Shown here: piece by piece, positions 8,010 to 16,260 of the stretch | Numbering within the stretch: the stretch's first letter is position 1 | How the letters are laid out: every line of letters begins with the position of its first letter | Source of the DNA: a virus | Length of the DNA stretch: 46,217 bases | IMG/VR virus record: IMGVR_UViG_3300017963_000374 | Span: 1 to 46,217 of that record | Direction: 5' to 3' (one strand) | Position numbers and translations under genes: made by a program | The notes under the pieces: generated by a model | Told to the model about the DNA's origin: nothing | Database searches by the model: none | What the model saw: the letters and a program-made list of their open reading frames with translations, nothing else

Positions 8010-9669
8010 TAAAAGTAACCCGCCAACATTTGCCAAAAATATGCCCACCGGGGCGCAAAAGATAGCCATTGACACCGCTAACGCGATTCTTGATGAGGGC
8101 GGCAAAGAAGAAGACGCTATTCGCGCCGCCATTGCCAACGTGAAAAAGGAATACAAAAAGAGTGGTGATAAGTGGGTGCCAAAAGCCGCGCTGGCTGAAA
8201 TTGAGTTGATTATCACCAAAGCCAACGTTGGGGCGGATGGGACTCCCCGTTGGGCAGCAACAACCAGCGACACCGGCCCGGACAAGGCCGGGGAATCCGC
8301 GTCGATGGCCTTATTCCAAAACTGGATAGAGCGAGTCGAGAAAAATACAACCATTGACTTTTTGCCGGAACCGCGCACCCCGTTTTTGGGCGTGTCGCAT
8401 TACCCGTCAATGGATGGGTATGGTGAGGCCGGCCCAACCGAAAAAATGTATATTGACGGCAATCGATTCAAGGCCGCCGGATCGTTCTATAACGATGAAG
8501 AGCATCCAATTGGCAAGGCATTATTTGAGGCCGTTTGCGCTGAGCAATCATTGATTAAGCGGGGCGAACAAATAGACGAACCGATGAGAATAAGCGCCGC
8601 GTGGTGGGACTTACAACACTCGCACGGCGATTTTGTTTTCACACGCAAAAATTTAACAGACAAATGCCCATTATGCCAAAAGGGAGAACCCCGGCATTTT
8701 TTAGATGGGCAACTTGACCATTGGGCCGTGACTCGCGTCCCAATGAATCCCCGTACCGATTTAGAATTGGAGGAAAAGTCAATGGCTAACAAAAGGACCC
8801 GTAAAGAAGATGCGGAATCTATCGTTGGGCCGCAAATGGCCGAAAATCTGGAAGCGCACTCAGATGCCGTGGTGGGCAAGTCGGACACCGAAGAGGCAAC
8901 CGAGGCAATGGTTATTAAGGCGGAAGATGAAGCGCTAGAGCCGGATGTCGAAAAGACAGACGAAGGGATGATGGAGCGCCCATTTGGTGGGGCTATGGAT
9001 TTAGAACGTGCCCGCGCCTGGATTTCCGAAGTGGACAAACTCAATACCACGATGGACTACTGGCAAATGTTTGATGTGGTCATGATGAACATTTTGGAAT
9101 CTGATGAAGAAGACAAAATGGGGATGATGAAAAAGGCCATTTCAGACTTTGGTGAAATGGTAGACACCGTTAAGGCAGGATTATCCGACCCCGTTATGAG
9201 GTCGTTAATTAGTAACCCGGAACAAACTCTTACAGGAGGTAATGAAATGTCCGAGGAAAAAGCAACTCAGGAAACCCCAGCGGAAGCGACTCAGGATGTG
9301 CCTGAAGGTGATGTGTTTGATGCCTTGCGGCGTGAAGTTCAGGGCGCGATGACCGCCGGGGATCGGGAAAAGGCCGCCGACGCGATTCAGAAATCATTCA
9401 GCGCCTTTGCCGGTGTTGTGCGCGGCGAACTTGACACCAAGTATCCGCCCAACGTTGAACAGATGGTTCAGGAAACCGTTGCCAAGTCAATGGCCCCCTT
9501 TGCTGAAAAGCTGGATTTGGTGTTGGCAAAAATGAATCAGGCACCGGCACCGGCCCAACCCGTGCAAAAGTCCATCTCTATGAACCCGGCTGAAAACCTG
9601 GGAGAATACAAGGTGGAAAAATCATCTATCCGCGATTTAGCGCGGCGGTCTGTAGGATTGCCGCAGTAA
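7999..9669 (+). CDS. Head maturation protease with ChaB-like N-terminus and scaffold tail
   Basis: The 556-residue protein has three parts. Residues about 10-60 resemble the ChaB-like domain found in phage head proteins (MPTGAQKIAIDTANAILDEGG...KKSGDKWVPK). Residues about 110-255 form an alpha/beta region (FLGVSHYPSMDGYGEAG, RISAAWWDLQHSHGDFVF) in the place of a prohead protease; His 212 and nearby Ser/His residues are possible catalytic residues, but I cannot assign the triad. The rest is acidic, helical and low-complexity, like a scaffold. Two in-frame ATGs with strong ribosome binding sites (8782, 9247) could yield scaffold alone. The major capsid gene follows at 9789. Confidence 0.7.
   Translation: MPYSKSNPPTFAKNMPTGAQKIAIDTANAILDEGGKEEDAIRAAIANVKKEYKKSGDKWVPKAALAEIELIITKANVGADGTPRWAATTSDTGPDKAGESASMALFQNWIERVEKNTTIDFLPEPRTPFLGVSHYPSMDGYGEAGPTEKMYIDGNRFKAAGSFYNDEEHPIGKALFEAVCAEQSLIKRGEQIDEPMRISAAWWDLQHSHGDFVFTRKNLTDKCPLCQKGEPRHFLDGQLDHWAVTRVPMNPRTDLELEEKSMANKRTRKEDAESIVGPQMAENLEAHSDAVVGKSDTEEATEAMVIKAEDEALEPDVEKTDEGMMERPFGGAMDLERARAWISEVDKLNTTMDYWQMFDVVMMNILESDEEDKMGMMKKAISDFGEMVDTVKAGLSDPVMRSLISNPEQTLTGGNEMSEEKATQETPAEATQDVPEGDVFDALRREVQGAMTAGDREKAADAIQKSFSAFAGVVRGELDTKYPPNVEQMVQETVAKSMAPFAEKLDLVLAKMNQAPAPAQPVQKSISMNPAENLGEYKVEKSSIRDLARRSVGLPQ
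8782..9669 (+). CDS. Possible nested scaffold product (long form)
   Basis: In-frame ATG at 8782 is preceded by GGAGGA (8769-8774) with 7 nt spacing. It would give a 295-residue acidic, helical protein lacking the protease part, similar in logic to lambda Nu3 inside C. The start begins MANKRTRKEDAES, right after the protease-like region. Support is the strong ribosome binding site and its position at the domain border; expression is not shown. Confidence 0.4.
   Translation: MANKRTRKEDAESIVGPQMAENLEAHSDAVVGKSDTEEATEAMVIKAEDEALEPDVEKTDEGMMERPFGGAMDLERARAWISEVDKLNTTMDYWQMFDVVMMNILESDEEDKMGMMKKAISDFGEMVDTVKAGLSDPVMRSLISNPEQTLTGGNEMSEEKATQETPAEATQDVPEGDVFDALRREVQGAMTAGDREKAADAIQKSFSAFAGVVRGELDTKYPPNVEQMVQETVAKSMAPFAEKLDLVLAKMNQAPAPAQPVQKSISMNPAENLGEYKVEKSSIRDLARRSVGLPQ
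9247..9669 (+). CDS. Possible nested scaffold product (short form)
   Basis: In-frame ATG at 9247 follows a near-perfect AGGAGGT (9234-9240) by 6 nt, better than most starts in this window. The product would be 140 residues: an acidic N-terminus, helices (AADAIQKSFSAFAGVVRGEL, VAKSMAPFAEKLDLVLAKM), a Pro/Ala linker and a basic C-terminus (SSIRDLARRSVG), as in phage scaffolds that bind the capsid with a basic C-terminal tail. Confidence 0.5.
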   Translation: MSEEKATQETPAEATQDVPEGDVFDALRREVQGAMTAGDREKAADAIQKSFSAFAGVVRGELDTKYPPNVEQMVQETVAKSMAPFAEKLDLVLAKMNQAPAPAQPVQKSISMNPAENLGEYKVEKSSIRDLARRSVGLPQ

Positions 9670-9691
9670 CCAAACCATACCAACGTGTGCA

Positions 9692-9720
9692 TTGTTAACC
9701 CGGCGTGGGGCCAATATAGG
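9692..9720 (+). promoter_or_regulatory. Promoter of the major capsid gene
   Basis: TTGTTA (9692-9697), 17 bp, TATAGG (9715-9720). The leader contains a 7-bp hairpin (9746-9752 with 9758-9764, loop GGGGT) and then TTAAGGAG before the ATG at 9789. A dedicated promoter fits the high demand for capsid protein. Confidence 0.5.
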
Positions 9721-9788
9721 CTAGACCGTTAAGCCGGGGGGATGCGTTAAACGGGGTGTTTAACACAATCTATTAAGGAGATTATAAA

Positions 9789-10967
9789 ATGACTACTCCA
9801 AACGCCCCAACAGGTGAACAAGTTTTGGATTTGGGCGGCGGTGGTAATGAGGCTTTTGTTAGCCGAACCACTGACCCGCTTATTTTGCCCCAGCCGTATT
9901 CAAGCCCGGCGGATTTTTCGGCGCAATACCCGACTCCGCTGGATACGACTGAACTGGTGGCAATGTGTGAAGAAATCAGCTTGTGGCAGGCTATCCCGGA
10001 ATTGACCACCGGCCTGCAACAAGAAACGTGGCGCGAACTTAACGAACTGGCTTTTACTTCCGGCTCGGCTTATATCAGCTTTGCTGATGGCGAATGTCCC
10101 GAAGAATACAGCCACGATGGCGACAACACCACGATTACCCTGAAAAACATTGGTGCCAAAAAGTCACTGTCAATCAGTGACATTATGCACAGCGCGGCGG
10201 TTGCGGCTGCCGGTTGGAACGGTATCAATCGCCTTGTGGGCGGCCCTCCGTCAAGTGAAGGTATGCCCGGCGGGGCTAATGGCGGCACGTTTATGCAAGA
10301 AACCGTTGCTGACGTGAAAGAAAAAGAGATCCGCCTTGCCTCAACTCTGGTTATGAATGGCTGGGATCGTCTGTTAGCTGAGGGTGACGCCACCAGTAAT
10401 AGCCTTGAGTTTGACGGGATTGAAAATCTGGTGACTACCGATTGTGCCCACAATAACACATCAACTCCGTCCGGTACGTTCAGCGCGGCAACCTATGATC
10501 GTTTCTTGGCTGACAGTTGCGCCAAGCCAACCACGATTATGGGCCATTCAAGCGCCATTCAGGAAATGATGGCCGGGTACTTCCAGTTGGGATACCAGGG
10601 CAGCCAGTTGGTTAACTTTAACGATGGTGACCGCATCACCCCGGGTTATAACTTCGCCAGCTTTGTTAATACCGGCGTTGGTCGGTTAGCCGTGGTAGCT
10701 GACTATAACTTCAACCGGGATGCCGCAGGTGGGGCAACCTTCCTGGGTACATTGTTCGGGATGCGGATGACCCACAACGGGGTTCCTCTGGTGTATCGCC
10801 GCACTCAGATTCCATTTTCGGTACGTGACCTTGTGCCGGGTTGTACTGCGGTATCGTTTGAGGTTTGGGCCAAAACAGCGTTGATTGTCAAACACTGTTG
10901 CGCCCATAGCCGGTTTACCGCTGTGTTTAACGGCACGATTAACACGACTTGCCCGCAGATTGGGTAA
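9789..10967 (+). CDS. Major capsid protein (probably HK97 fold)
   Basis: A 392-residue protein directly downstream of the protease/scaffold gene, with its own promoter and ribosome binding site AAGGAG. Length, place and features such as a flexible N-terminus, a long helix-rich middle (GIGAKKSLSISDIMHSAAVAAAGWNG region, KEKEIRLASTLVMNGWD) and a C-terminal beta-rich part (TAVSFEVWAKTALIV) fit HK97-fold capsid proteins. It has at least eight cysteines including a CC pair near the C-terminus (VKHCCAHS), unusual for a capsid protein and possibly relevant to stability. Family assignment is by context. Confidence 0.75.
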   Translation: MTTPNAPTGEQVLDLGGGGNEAFVSRTTDPLILPQPYSSPADFSAQYPTPLDTTELVAMCEEISLWQAIPELTTGLQQETWRELNELAFTSGSAYISFADGECPEEYSHDGDNTTITLKNIGAKKSLSISDIMHSAAVAAAGWNGINRLVGGPPSSEGMPGGANGGTFMQETVADVKEKEIRLASTLVMNGWDRLLAEGDATSNSLEFDGIENLVTTDCAHNNTSTPSGTFSAATYDRFLADSCAKPTTIMGHSSAIQEMMAGYFQLGYQGSQLVNFNDGDRITPGYNFASFVNTGVGRLAVVADYNFNRDAAGGATFLGTLFGMRMTHNGVPLVYRRTQIPFSVRDLVPGCTAVSFEVWAKTALIVKHCCAHSRFTAVFNGTINTTCPQIG

Positions 10968-10985
10968 CAGTTAATAGTTAATATC

Positions 10986-11009
10986 AAGGGGTGGGGAAAC
11001 TCACCCCTT
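10986..11009 (+). terminator. Hairpin after the capsid gene, weak terminator
   Basis: AAGGGGTG (10986-10993) pairs perfectly with CACCCCTT (11002-11009), loop of 8 nt, 18 bp after the capsid stop. There is no U-tract behind it, so it may act as a partial terminator or as a 3' stabiliser of the capsid mRNA. Confidence 0.4.
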
Positions 11010-11028
11010 AATCAATAGGGGGCATCCT

Positions 11029-11280
11029 ATGATAACGAATGATGATGGTTGGATAGCGTTAAAACATCGCCAGCCAACGCAGGTGCTAACCAAAAAAACA
11101 CCATCCGGCCACGATTATGTTTTTGTGCCGAAAGCCAATATTTCAATGGCCTGGGTAAGGCCGGATGATGTTGACAACCTCTTAGCTAGAAAATCGGGTT
11201 GTTGCGGTAATAAGAAAAAATCTTACACCTATGCCAATGAAGATGATGTAAGGCGTTGGACGAATGGCGGGGGGCGATGA
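11029..11280 (+). CDS. Small GCCG-motif protein
   Basis: An 83-residue protein of a kind seen in phage head regions: ISMAWVRPDDVDNLLARKSGCCGNKKKSYTYANEDDVRRWTNGGG. The Cys-Cys-Gly with neighbouring basic residues recurs in the protein encoded at 22768-23100 (RGESGCCGSSGKPRNYFELV), and both follow the same VxxLxxxK-SGCCG-K-Y layout. Metal binding by paired subunits or a head-tail role are possible; neither is shown. Its stop overlaps the start of the first sugar-island gene. Confidence 0.65.
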   Translation: MITNDDGWIALKHRQPTQVLTKKTPSGHDYVFVPKANISMAWVRPDDVDNLLARKSGCCGNKKKSYTYANEDDVRRWTNGGGR

Positions 11281-11873
11281 TGAACGTTATCGACTTTGAC
11301 CGCTGGCGTCAAGATTATGCCCAACTGACATACAAAGACCAGTTGGCATTTTACAATCAGGTAGCCATAGATCACCCTTTACAGCACGGCTTTGATGAAG
11401 CGGCTTTTGAGGATTTTATAAAACCGCTGGGTGAGGCTGATGTCATAGAATTGGGCGGCTGGAAAGGTGAACTGGCTGCTTTTGTTTTGCCCAAATTGCC
11501 AAAGGTTCGGAAATGGCTTAATTACGAAATATCAGAGCAGGCGATAAAAGAAACGTATTGTAAAGATGAACGCTATCACCCGCTTATCCCGTCTGACTTT
11601 TTGTGGAATATTGAAATTCCAAAAGCCGATGTATTTATCAGTAGTCACACTATAGAGCATATCACAGCTAAGGAACTCGATAAACTATTCTCGAAATTGC
11701 CGGTCAAGCATATCGGATTACAAGCGCCGCTTGGGGATAATGGCACAGATTGGGCCGGGTATTATGGTAGCCATATTTTAGAAATTGGATGGAATAGCGT
11801 TATTGAGATGTTATCCGGTTACGGTTTCAGCTTGACCGTTTCAAGCGGCGAGTTTAGGGGGTTTGCGCGATGA
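11277..11873 (+). CDS. SAM-dependent methyltransferase-like protein
   Basis: From the ATG at 11277 (overlapping the upstream TGA) the protein has 198 residues. DVIELGGWKGELAAFVL resembles motif I of class I SAM methyltransferases and WLNYEIS the acidic strand after it; FISSHTIEHI matches the usual H-x-x-EH region of sugar-type methyltransferases. It opens a tightly packed set of genes for sugar transfer, so methylation of a virion glycan is plausible. The ORF could also be read from a TTG at 11256, but the ATG keeps the ATGA overlap. Confidence 0.65.
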   Translation: MMNVIDFDRWRQDYAQLTYKDQLAFYNQVAIDHPLQHGFDEAAFEDFIKPLGEADVIELGGWKGELAAFVLPKLPKVRKWLNYEISEQAIKETYCKDERYHPLIPSDFLWNIEIPKADVFISSHTIEHITAKELDKLFSKLPVKHIGLQAPLGDNGTDWAGYYGSHILEIGWNSVIEMLSGYGFSLTVSSGEFRGFAR

Positions 11874-12553
11874 CTACTATCTCAACTGTCTCTATCATAA
11901 CTCCCGTTTGGAACCGTGCTGATCTTACCTATAATTTTCTCAATCAGAATTTGCACTATCTGGGAGATTATGAGGGCGCTGAGTGGATCATTGTCAATAA
12001 CGGCTCAAACGATGGTACACCCGGGGTCCTAAAGGCTTTTGAAAACAAAGCCAATGTAAAGATAATAAATAATGATACAAACATCGGCTTTGGGGCTGCC
12101 AACAATCGGGCGGCTAAACTCTCAAAAGCGGATGTTTTTATTTTTATCAATAATGATGTGATAACAAGCGGCGATTATATCACGCCAATTATGGACACAT
12201 TGCAACGTGTGCCCAATGCAATCACCGGGGCTGAGTTGCTCAATTATGATACCGGATGGAACGTGTTTGACGGGAAGATCATTAGCTATATTCACGGATG
12301 GTGCATGGCGATGCGGGCTGACGTGTTTTATGATTTGGGCGGCTTTGATGAGCGATACACGCCGGGAGATTATGAGGATATTGACATCTGTTATGCGGCA
12401 ACACAAAAGGATTATGTCCTGATGGCCTTGAATCTACCGCTTGAACATATGTCAGGACAAACGGGCCGACAACTACCAAACCGGCGCGAAATAACAAACA
12501 AACACCGGGGGCTATTTGCTGAGAAATGGAGTCTTAAAAATGAACCTGGATAA
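11870..12553 (+). CDS. Family 2 glycosyltransferase
   Basis: A 227-residue GT-A-fold glycosyltransferase that would pass a sugar from a nucleotide donor to an acceptor. SIITPVWNRADLTYNFLNQ is the N-terminal strand and helix; WIIVNNGSNDGT carries the donor-binding region; FIFINNDV holds the metal-binding motif (NND in place of DxD). GGFDERYTPGDYEDIDIC is the usual acceptor-side GGFDE..ED motif, so the catalytic Asp is present. The gene overlaps its neighbours by 4 and 14 bp, within one operon. Confidence 0.85.
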   Translation: MTTISTVSIITPVWNRADLTYNFLNQNLHYLGDYEGAEWIIVNNGSNDGTPGVLKAFENKANVKIINNDTNIGFGAANNRAAKLSKADVFIFINNDVITSGDYITPIMDTLQRVPNAITGAELLNYDTGWNVFDGKIISYIHGWCMAMRADVFYDLGGFDERYTPGDYEDIDICYAATQKDYVLMALNLPLEHMSGQTGRQLPNRREITNKHRGLFAEKWSLKNEPG

Positions 12554-12815
12554 ATTGAACATACCAAGTAATGTAAAGCGCAACCTTGAGAAAAACGATT
12601 TGACTATGCAAAAGCTAGCTACCGCTTCACCCTCTCAACTGTCAGTTATTCCCGGCATTGGTCAGAAAACAGCAGAGAGTGTAATCAAGGCCGCGCGCGA
12701 AGTTGTCAATACTGAATTGTTAAAAGAATCTGCTATGCCGGAATATAGACCGTCTCCACCGGAGCCAACCCAAAGGTCGGTACGGGTACGGCGGATTTAT
12801 GGGGAAACAGTATGA
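12540..12815 (+). CDS. Helix-hairpin-helix protein
   Basis: A 91-residue protein starting at ATG 12540 inside the end of the glycosyltransferase gene. The HhH motif is LATASPSQLSVIPGIGQKTAESVIKAARE, with IPGIG as hairpin, which binds DNA backbone without sequence preference. The C-terminal 30 residues are proline- and arginine-rich. A DNA-binding protein between glycosyltransferases is odd; the HhH may be used for protein-protein contact. Confidence 0.65.
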   Translation: MNLDKLNIPSNVKRNLEKNDLTMQKLATASPSQLSVIPGIGQKTAESVIKAAREVVNTELLKESAMPEYRPSPPEPTQRSVRVRRIYGETV

Positions 12816-13306
12816 AATTAAATATAGGCGCAGGCCCAAGCGGTGAAGGCGATTACAAGGTTGACATTGTACCCTATCCCGGTGTAACCGACATCGTAGA
12901 CATTGCGGTGGAGCCACTACCTTATGATGATAATTTCTTTGATGAAGTTGAGGCCAATCAGGTATTAGAACACGTCCCGAATACCATCTATTATAAAGAG
13001 GATGGTAAATTTATCAGGCGGTATTGCCGGATTGAGGCAATGCGCGAGATTCACCGGGTACTTAAGCCGGGGGGCATCCTCCGGGCCAGTGCGCCATACC
13101 AATGGCCGGAATGGGCGCAAGACCCGACTCATACCGGCGTGCCGTGGAACCGTGAAGCGTTCTCTTATTTCTGCGGAATGTGGGGCGGCAATAAACCTGG
13201 CGATTTTGCCCACGACTCTTACGGCATCAATTTTGAGTTTGAGATGATGAAGGGTGACTATGAAGGGGCACATCTGTTTGTCGAGTTAAGAAAGCCGATG
13301 AAATGA
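12812..13306 (+). CDS. Class I SAM-dependent methyltransferase
   Basis: A 164-residue protein beginning MKLNIGAGPSGEGDYKVDIVP, a clear SAM-binding motif I and acidic loop. DEVEANQVLEHVPN corresponds to motif IV and REIHRVLKPGGILRASAPY to the motif V/VI region of Methyltransf_11-type enzymes. The domain is short but complete. ATGA-type overlaps bind it into the sugar operon; the substrate is likely a sugar or peptide of the virion or of the host, but this is inference. Confidence 0.85.
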   Translation: MKLNIGAGPSGEGDYKVDIVPYPGVTDIVDIAVEPLPYDDNFFDEVEANQVLEHVPNTIYYKEDGKFIRRYCRIEAMREIHRVLKPGGILRASAPYQWPEWAQDPTHTGVPWNREAFSYFCGMWGGNKPGDFAHDSYGINFEFEMMKGDYEGAHLFVELRKPMK

Positions 13307-14001
13307 GGATAGTCGCACTGGTTAGGTCATTAAACGAGCAAGGTTGGATAGGTCGCTGCATATCTAACTACCAATGGTGTGATAAGGTTTTGCTTGCCGA
13401 TGGTGGCTCAACAGATGATACACTGAAAATAGCTAACAGATTCGGCAATGTGTCAATTCGGTATTTTGACGGGCGCCTTGAATTACCGGATGGCTCATTT
13501 ATGAATCCCGAACCCGCACACCTTAACTTTTTGTTTGATTGGGCTGATGAAGAACAAGTAGACTGGGTATTGATTGCCGACTGTGACACGTGGCCTAATT
13601 TGGCCTTACAGAGAAACGCAAGGGATTTTATCAATCGCGCCGACATAACCGGCGCGGAGGGTATCTTTACAACTTTTATCTATTTATGGGGGGAAGATAA
13701 ATATTTCCCCAAGATTAACGAGGCAGGCCCACAGCAATGGGTATGGCGGGCTGATTTAGGATTACGCTATCCGACAACGGGGAATAATAATTTTGAAGTT
13801 GTCGCGCCGGGACCGGATAAAGCTAATTCTATGATACTAGAAAAACCTTATGTCGTAATGCACTATGTATCAGACGAAAAAAGAGAACTCGAAAAAATGA
13901 AACGTTATGAAGCCTGGGGGCATCCAAAAACGCATCTACTTGAGAGTATTTACGCGCCACCGGAGCCGTTACCAGATTGGGTTAGGGAGTGTCAAGTATG
14001 A
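13303..14001 (+). CDS. Family 2 glycosyltransferase
   Basis: A 232-residue GT-A protein: VALVRSLNEQGWIGRCISN at the N-terminus, KVLLADGGSTDDTLKIAN for donor binding, WVLIADCDTWPN with the DxD (Asp-Cys-Asp) metal motif. It resembles the subgroup that handles a single sugar step and lacks membrane helices, so it acts in the cytoplasm. It overlaps both neighbours (4 bp each side or so), in the same operon. Confidence 0.85.
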   Translation: MRIVALVRSLNEQGWIGRCISNYQWCDKVLLADGGSTDDTLKIANRFGNVSIRYFDGRLELPDGSFMNPEPAHLNFLFDWADEEQVDWVLIADCDTWPNLALQRNARDFINRADITGAEGIFTTFIYLWGEDKYFPKINEAGPQQWVWRADLGLRYPTTGNNNFEVVAPGPDKANSMILEKPYVVMHYVSDEKRELEKMKRYEAWGHPKTHLLESIYAPPEPLPDWVRECQV

Positions 14002-14885
14002 AAAAGGTCGTATTATCCGGCATCTTCTATCCTATGGCAATCCTCCGCTATTTTGAGGGCGCATTAAAGCGCCGCAACGACATTGAACTATTCACCGTTG
14101 GGCCGTACACCGGCATGAATATTCCCTGGAATGGGGGAATGGATTTACTACCCAAATATGCCAAGCCGCCCGATTTACCATTGCAAATGACTCAAGCCGT
14201 CCCGATTCGGTTTATCGAGAATCAAGTACCATTTGAGCCGGATGCCTGGATACAAATTGACGCCGGTTTCCATATGACCGATAGACCACGCAATGGAAAA
14301 AATATCATTGTAGGGACTGACCCGCATTGTTTAAATTATGATTACCAGCGCAAGGTATCTGATACGTTTTATTGTATGCAAACACCCTATATGCAAGATG
14401 GTGACAACCACCTCCCGTATGCCTATGATCCGGTATGGCACGCGTCGGAAGAACAACCGCGAAATTATGATGTTGTGCTTTGTGGTTTGCATTATGACAA
14501 CCGTAACCAGTTGGTTGATGCTTTGCGCGGGCGCGGCGTGAATGTCTATTATGATCTTGGGCCGGTATTTGATGAAGCGCGGGCATTGTACAATCAAGCG
14601 CCCATTGGCTTTAACTGGTCGAGCTTGCAGGATTTAACCGCTCGCGTGTTTGAACTCACAGCAATGCGGCGGCTGGCAGTAGTTAACCGGGTGCCGGATT
14701 TGGCAATATTCTTTGAGGATGGAAAAGACCTTGTTGTCTTTGACAATCTGACTGATGCGGTGGATAAAATCACCTATTATTTAGCCAATGAAGATGAGGC
14801 TGAGAAGATAGCCGCGCAAGGCAGAAAAACGGTAATCCCGCATAGTTGGGATGCCAGAATTGACACTATTTTGGGGGCAATATGA
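13998..14885 (+). CDS. GT-B-fold glycosyltransferase (CgeB-like)
   Basis: The ATG at 13998 follows AGGGAG by 8 nt and gives 295 residues; an upstream GTG at 13989 is less likely. The protein starts KKVVLSGIFYPMAILRYFEGALKRR and contains DVVLCGLHYDNRNQLVDALRGRGVNVYYDLGP, the Rossmann half that binds a nucleotide sugar, then FELTAMRRLAVVNRVPDLAIFFEDGKDLVVF, as in CgeB/DUF3880-type glycosyltransferases. Sugar and acceptor unknown. It is packed with its neighbours by 4-bp overlaps. Confidence 0.75.
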   Translation: MKKVVLSGIFYPMAILRYFEGALKRRNDIELFTVGPYTGMNIPWNGGMDLLPKYAKPPDLPLQMTQAVPIRFIENQVPFEPDAWIQIDAGFHMTDRPRNGKNIIVGTDPHCLNYDYQRKVSDTFYCMQTPYMQDGDNHLPYAYDPVWHASEEQPRNYDVVLCGLHYDNRNQLVDALRGRGVNVYYDLGPVFDEARALYNQAPIGFNWSSLQDLTARVFELTAMRRLAVVNRVPDLAIFFEDGKDLVVFDNLTDAVDKITYYLANEDEAEKIAAQGRKTVIPHSWDARIDTILGAI

Positions 14886-15238
14886 GCTTTAATATCTTAT
14901 CCAACAAAACCGGCAAAGTCACAAAGTTTTTTGATGAGCGAACCGGGAAAACAGTAAAACGGCAAGACCAAATATTTGTACCGGAATGGGAGCAAATGGT
15001 TCCAACCGCGCCGTATGATGAGCATTTCATTTATGAAAACCCGGACAAAACCAAAGGCGCTCCCTCATTCCGTTGTACCTGCGGCTCGTTTGGTATCGTT
15101 GTGCCACCGTTTGGAAAAAATAGAATGTTTGTTTGTCATCATCACACAACCTATGGATTTCATACCACGTCAATGGTCAATAAAAAAGACGTTGAACGTG
15201 GTAATACTAAGATATTTAAGGGGCGAAAATGGGCCTAA
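14882..15238 (+). CDS. Small zinc-site protein of unknown function
   Basis: A 118-residue protein with FRCTCGSFGIVVPPFGKNRMFVCHHHTTYGFH, where C-x-C and CHHH could bind one metal ion. I do not recognise a family. Its position within the sugar operon suggests that it helps with the same pathway or is simply carried along. It overlaps the genes on either side (4 bp before, 10 bp after). Confidence 0.6.
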   Translation: MSFNILSNKTGKVTKFFDERTGKTVKRQDQIFVPEWEQMVPTAPYDEHFIYENPDKTKGAPSFRCTCGSFGIVVPPFGKNRMFVCHHHTTYGFHTTSMVNKKDVERGNTKIFKGRKWA

Positions 15239-16260
15239 AAATTGATTTATACTGCAACGATGGCTCGCCTATCGGCCTGATACCGGCTGATATTTACGGG
15301 CGCGGGGTCGGTGGGGCTGAATTGGCTATGATGTCGTGGGCTGATGAAATGGCAAAGCGTGGCCACAGCATACGAATCTATAACGACCCGAAGGCGCCGG
15401 GGGAATATGACGGCGTTGAATACATAGCTAAAGGCCACTACCGCCCACAAGATAAACGCGATGTGTTTGTCCTGTTCCGTAGCCCTAACCCTGTACTCAA
15501 TCCGACAAAAGCCGATGTTAAAATTCATTGGTCAACAGATCAATATACTGTTGGGGATTTCGGAAGGGATATATTTCCGTTTGTTGACCATATAGTTTGC
15601 ATCTCACCTTACCACGTCGATTATCACAAAGGCCGGTATGGAGCCGATGAATCTAAAATAGGCTACTTTGATTTAGGAGTACGGCTGGGGGATTATGACC
15701 AGCAAGTCGATAAGATTCCGGGGCGGTGTATCTTTTGCAGTGTGCCGGATCGCGGGCTTGACGTTCTCTATGATACGTGGCCAGCCATCAAAAGAGATGT
15801 GCCGGAAGCGTCCATTGTCATCACCGCAGACTATACTTTATGGGGCGCAGAAGGGCCGCGCAATCATAACCACCGGCTGAAATGGCTGGAGCGTGATGAT
15901 GTGATTTTTTTAGGAAATATACCACGCGAACAATTAGCACGCGAACAATTAGCCGCCGTAGTGCAATCGTATCCGTGTACCTATGAGGAATTATTTTGTA
16001 TATCATCTGCCGAGTGCCAGGTAGCCGGGGTGGTATCGGTAACGAGCGGGATGGGCGCGCTAAAGACTACAAATGAATTTGGTAGGATGCAACCGGGCAA
16101 TCCCCATGACATTAACTGGAAAAGATGGTTCATAGATTCAGTTGTTGAATCGATTGATAATCCAATGACAAAAGCGGCCATTAACAAGGCGCGAAAGCGC
16201 TTTGACTGGCAGCGGATTTGTAAACAATGGGAAGCGCTTATTAATACGGGGGCGTGGTAA
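15229..16260 (+). CDS. GT4-type glycosyltransferase
   Basis: The 343-residue protein has two Rossmann halves: GRGVGGAELAMMSWADEMAKRGH at the N-terminus (the GGAE donor-domain loop of GT4), and CIFCSVPDRGLDVLYDTWPAIK to SYPCTYEELFCISSAECQVAGVVSV, which matches the E-x7-E motif (EELFCISSAE) of retaining GT4 enzymes. A 15-bp tandem duplication inside the gene doubles the pentapeptide REQLA. No membrane segment. Probably elongates a glycan begun by the neighbours. Confidence 0.85.
   Translation: MGLKIDLYCNDGSPIGLIPADIYGRGVGGAELAMMSWADEMAKRGHSIRIYNDPKAPGEYDGVEYIAKGHYRPQDKRDVFVLFRSPNPVLNPTKADVKIHWSTDQYTVGDFGRDIFPFVDHIVCISPYHVDYHKGRYGADESKIGYFDLGVRLGDYDQQVDKIPGRCIFCSVPDRGLDVLYDTWPAIKRDVPEASIVITADYTLWGAEGPRNHNHRLKWLERDDVIFLGNIPREQLAREQLAAVVQSYPCTYEELFCISSAECQVAGVVSVTSGMGALKTTNEFGRMQPGNPHDINWKRWFIDSVVESIDNPMTKAAINKARKRFDWQRICKQWEALINTGAW
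15924..15953 (+). repeat. Perfect 15-bp tandem duplication
   Basis: ACGCGAACAATTAGC occurs twice head-to-tail at 15924-15938 and 15939-15953. It keeps the reading frame and adds five residues (REQLA) near the acceptor side of the glycosyltransferase. It looks like a recent slippage event. Confidence 0.85.

Noticed and set aside
7827-9050. Long minus-strand frames (for example 7827-8378 and 8487-9050).
   Set aside because: They lie opposite well-supported head genes, are serine-rich shadows, and have no ribosome binding sites.
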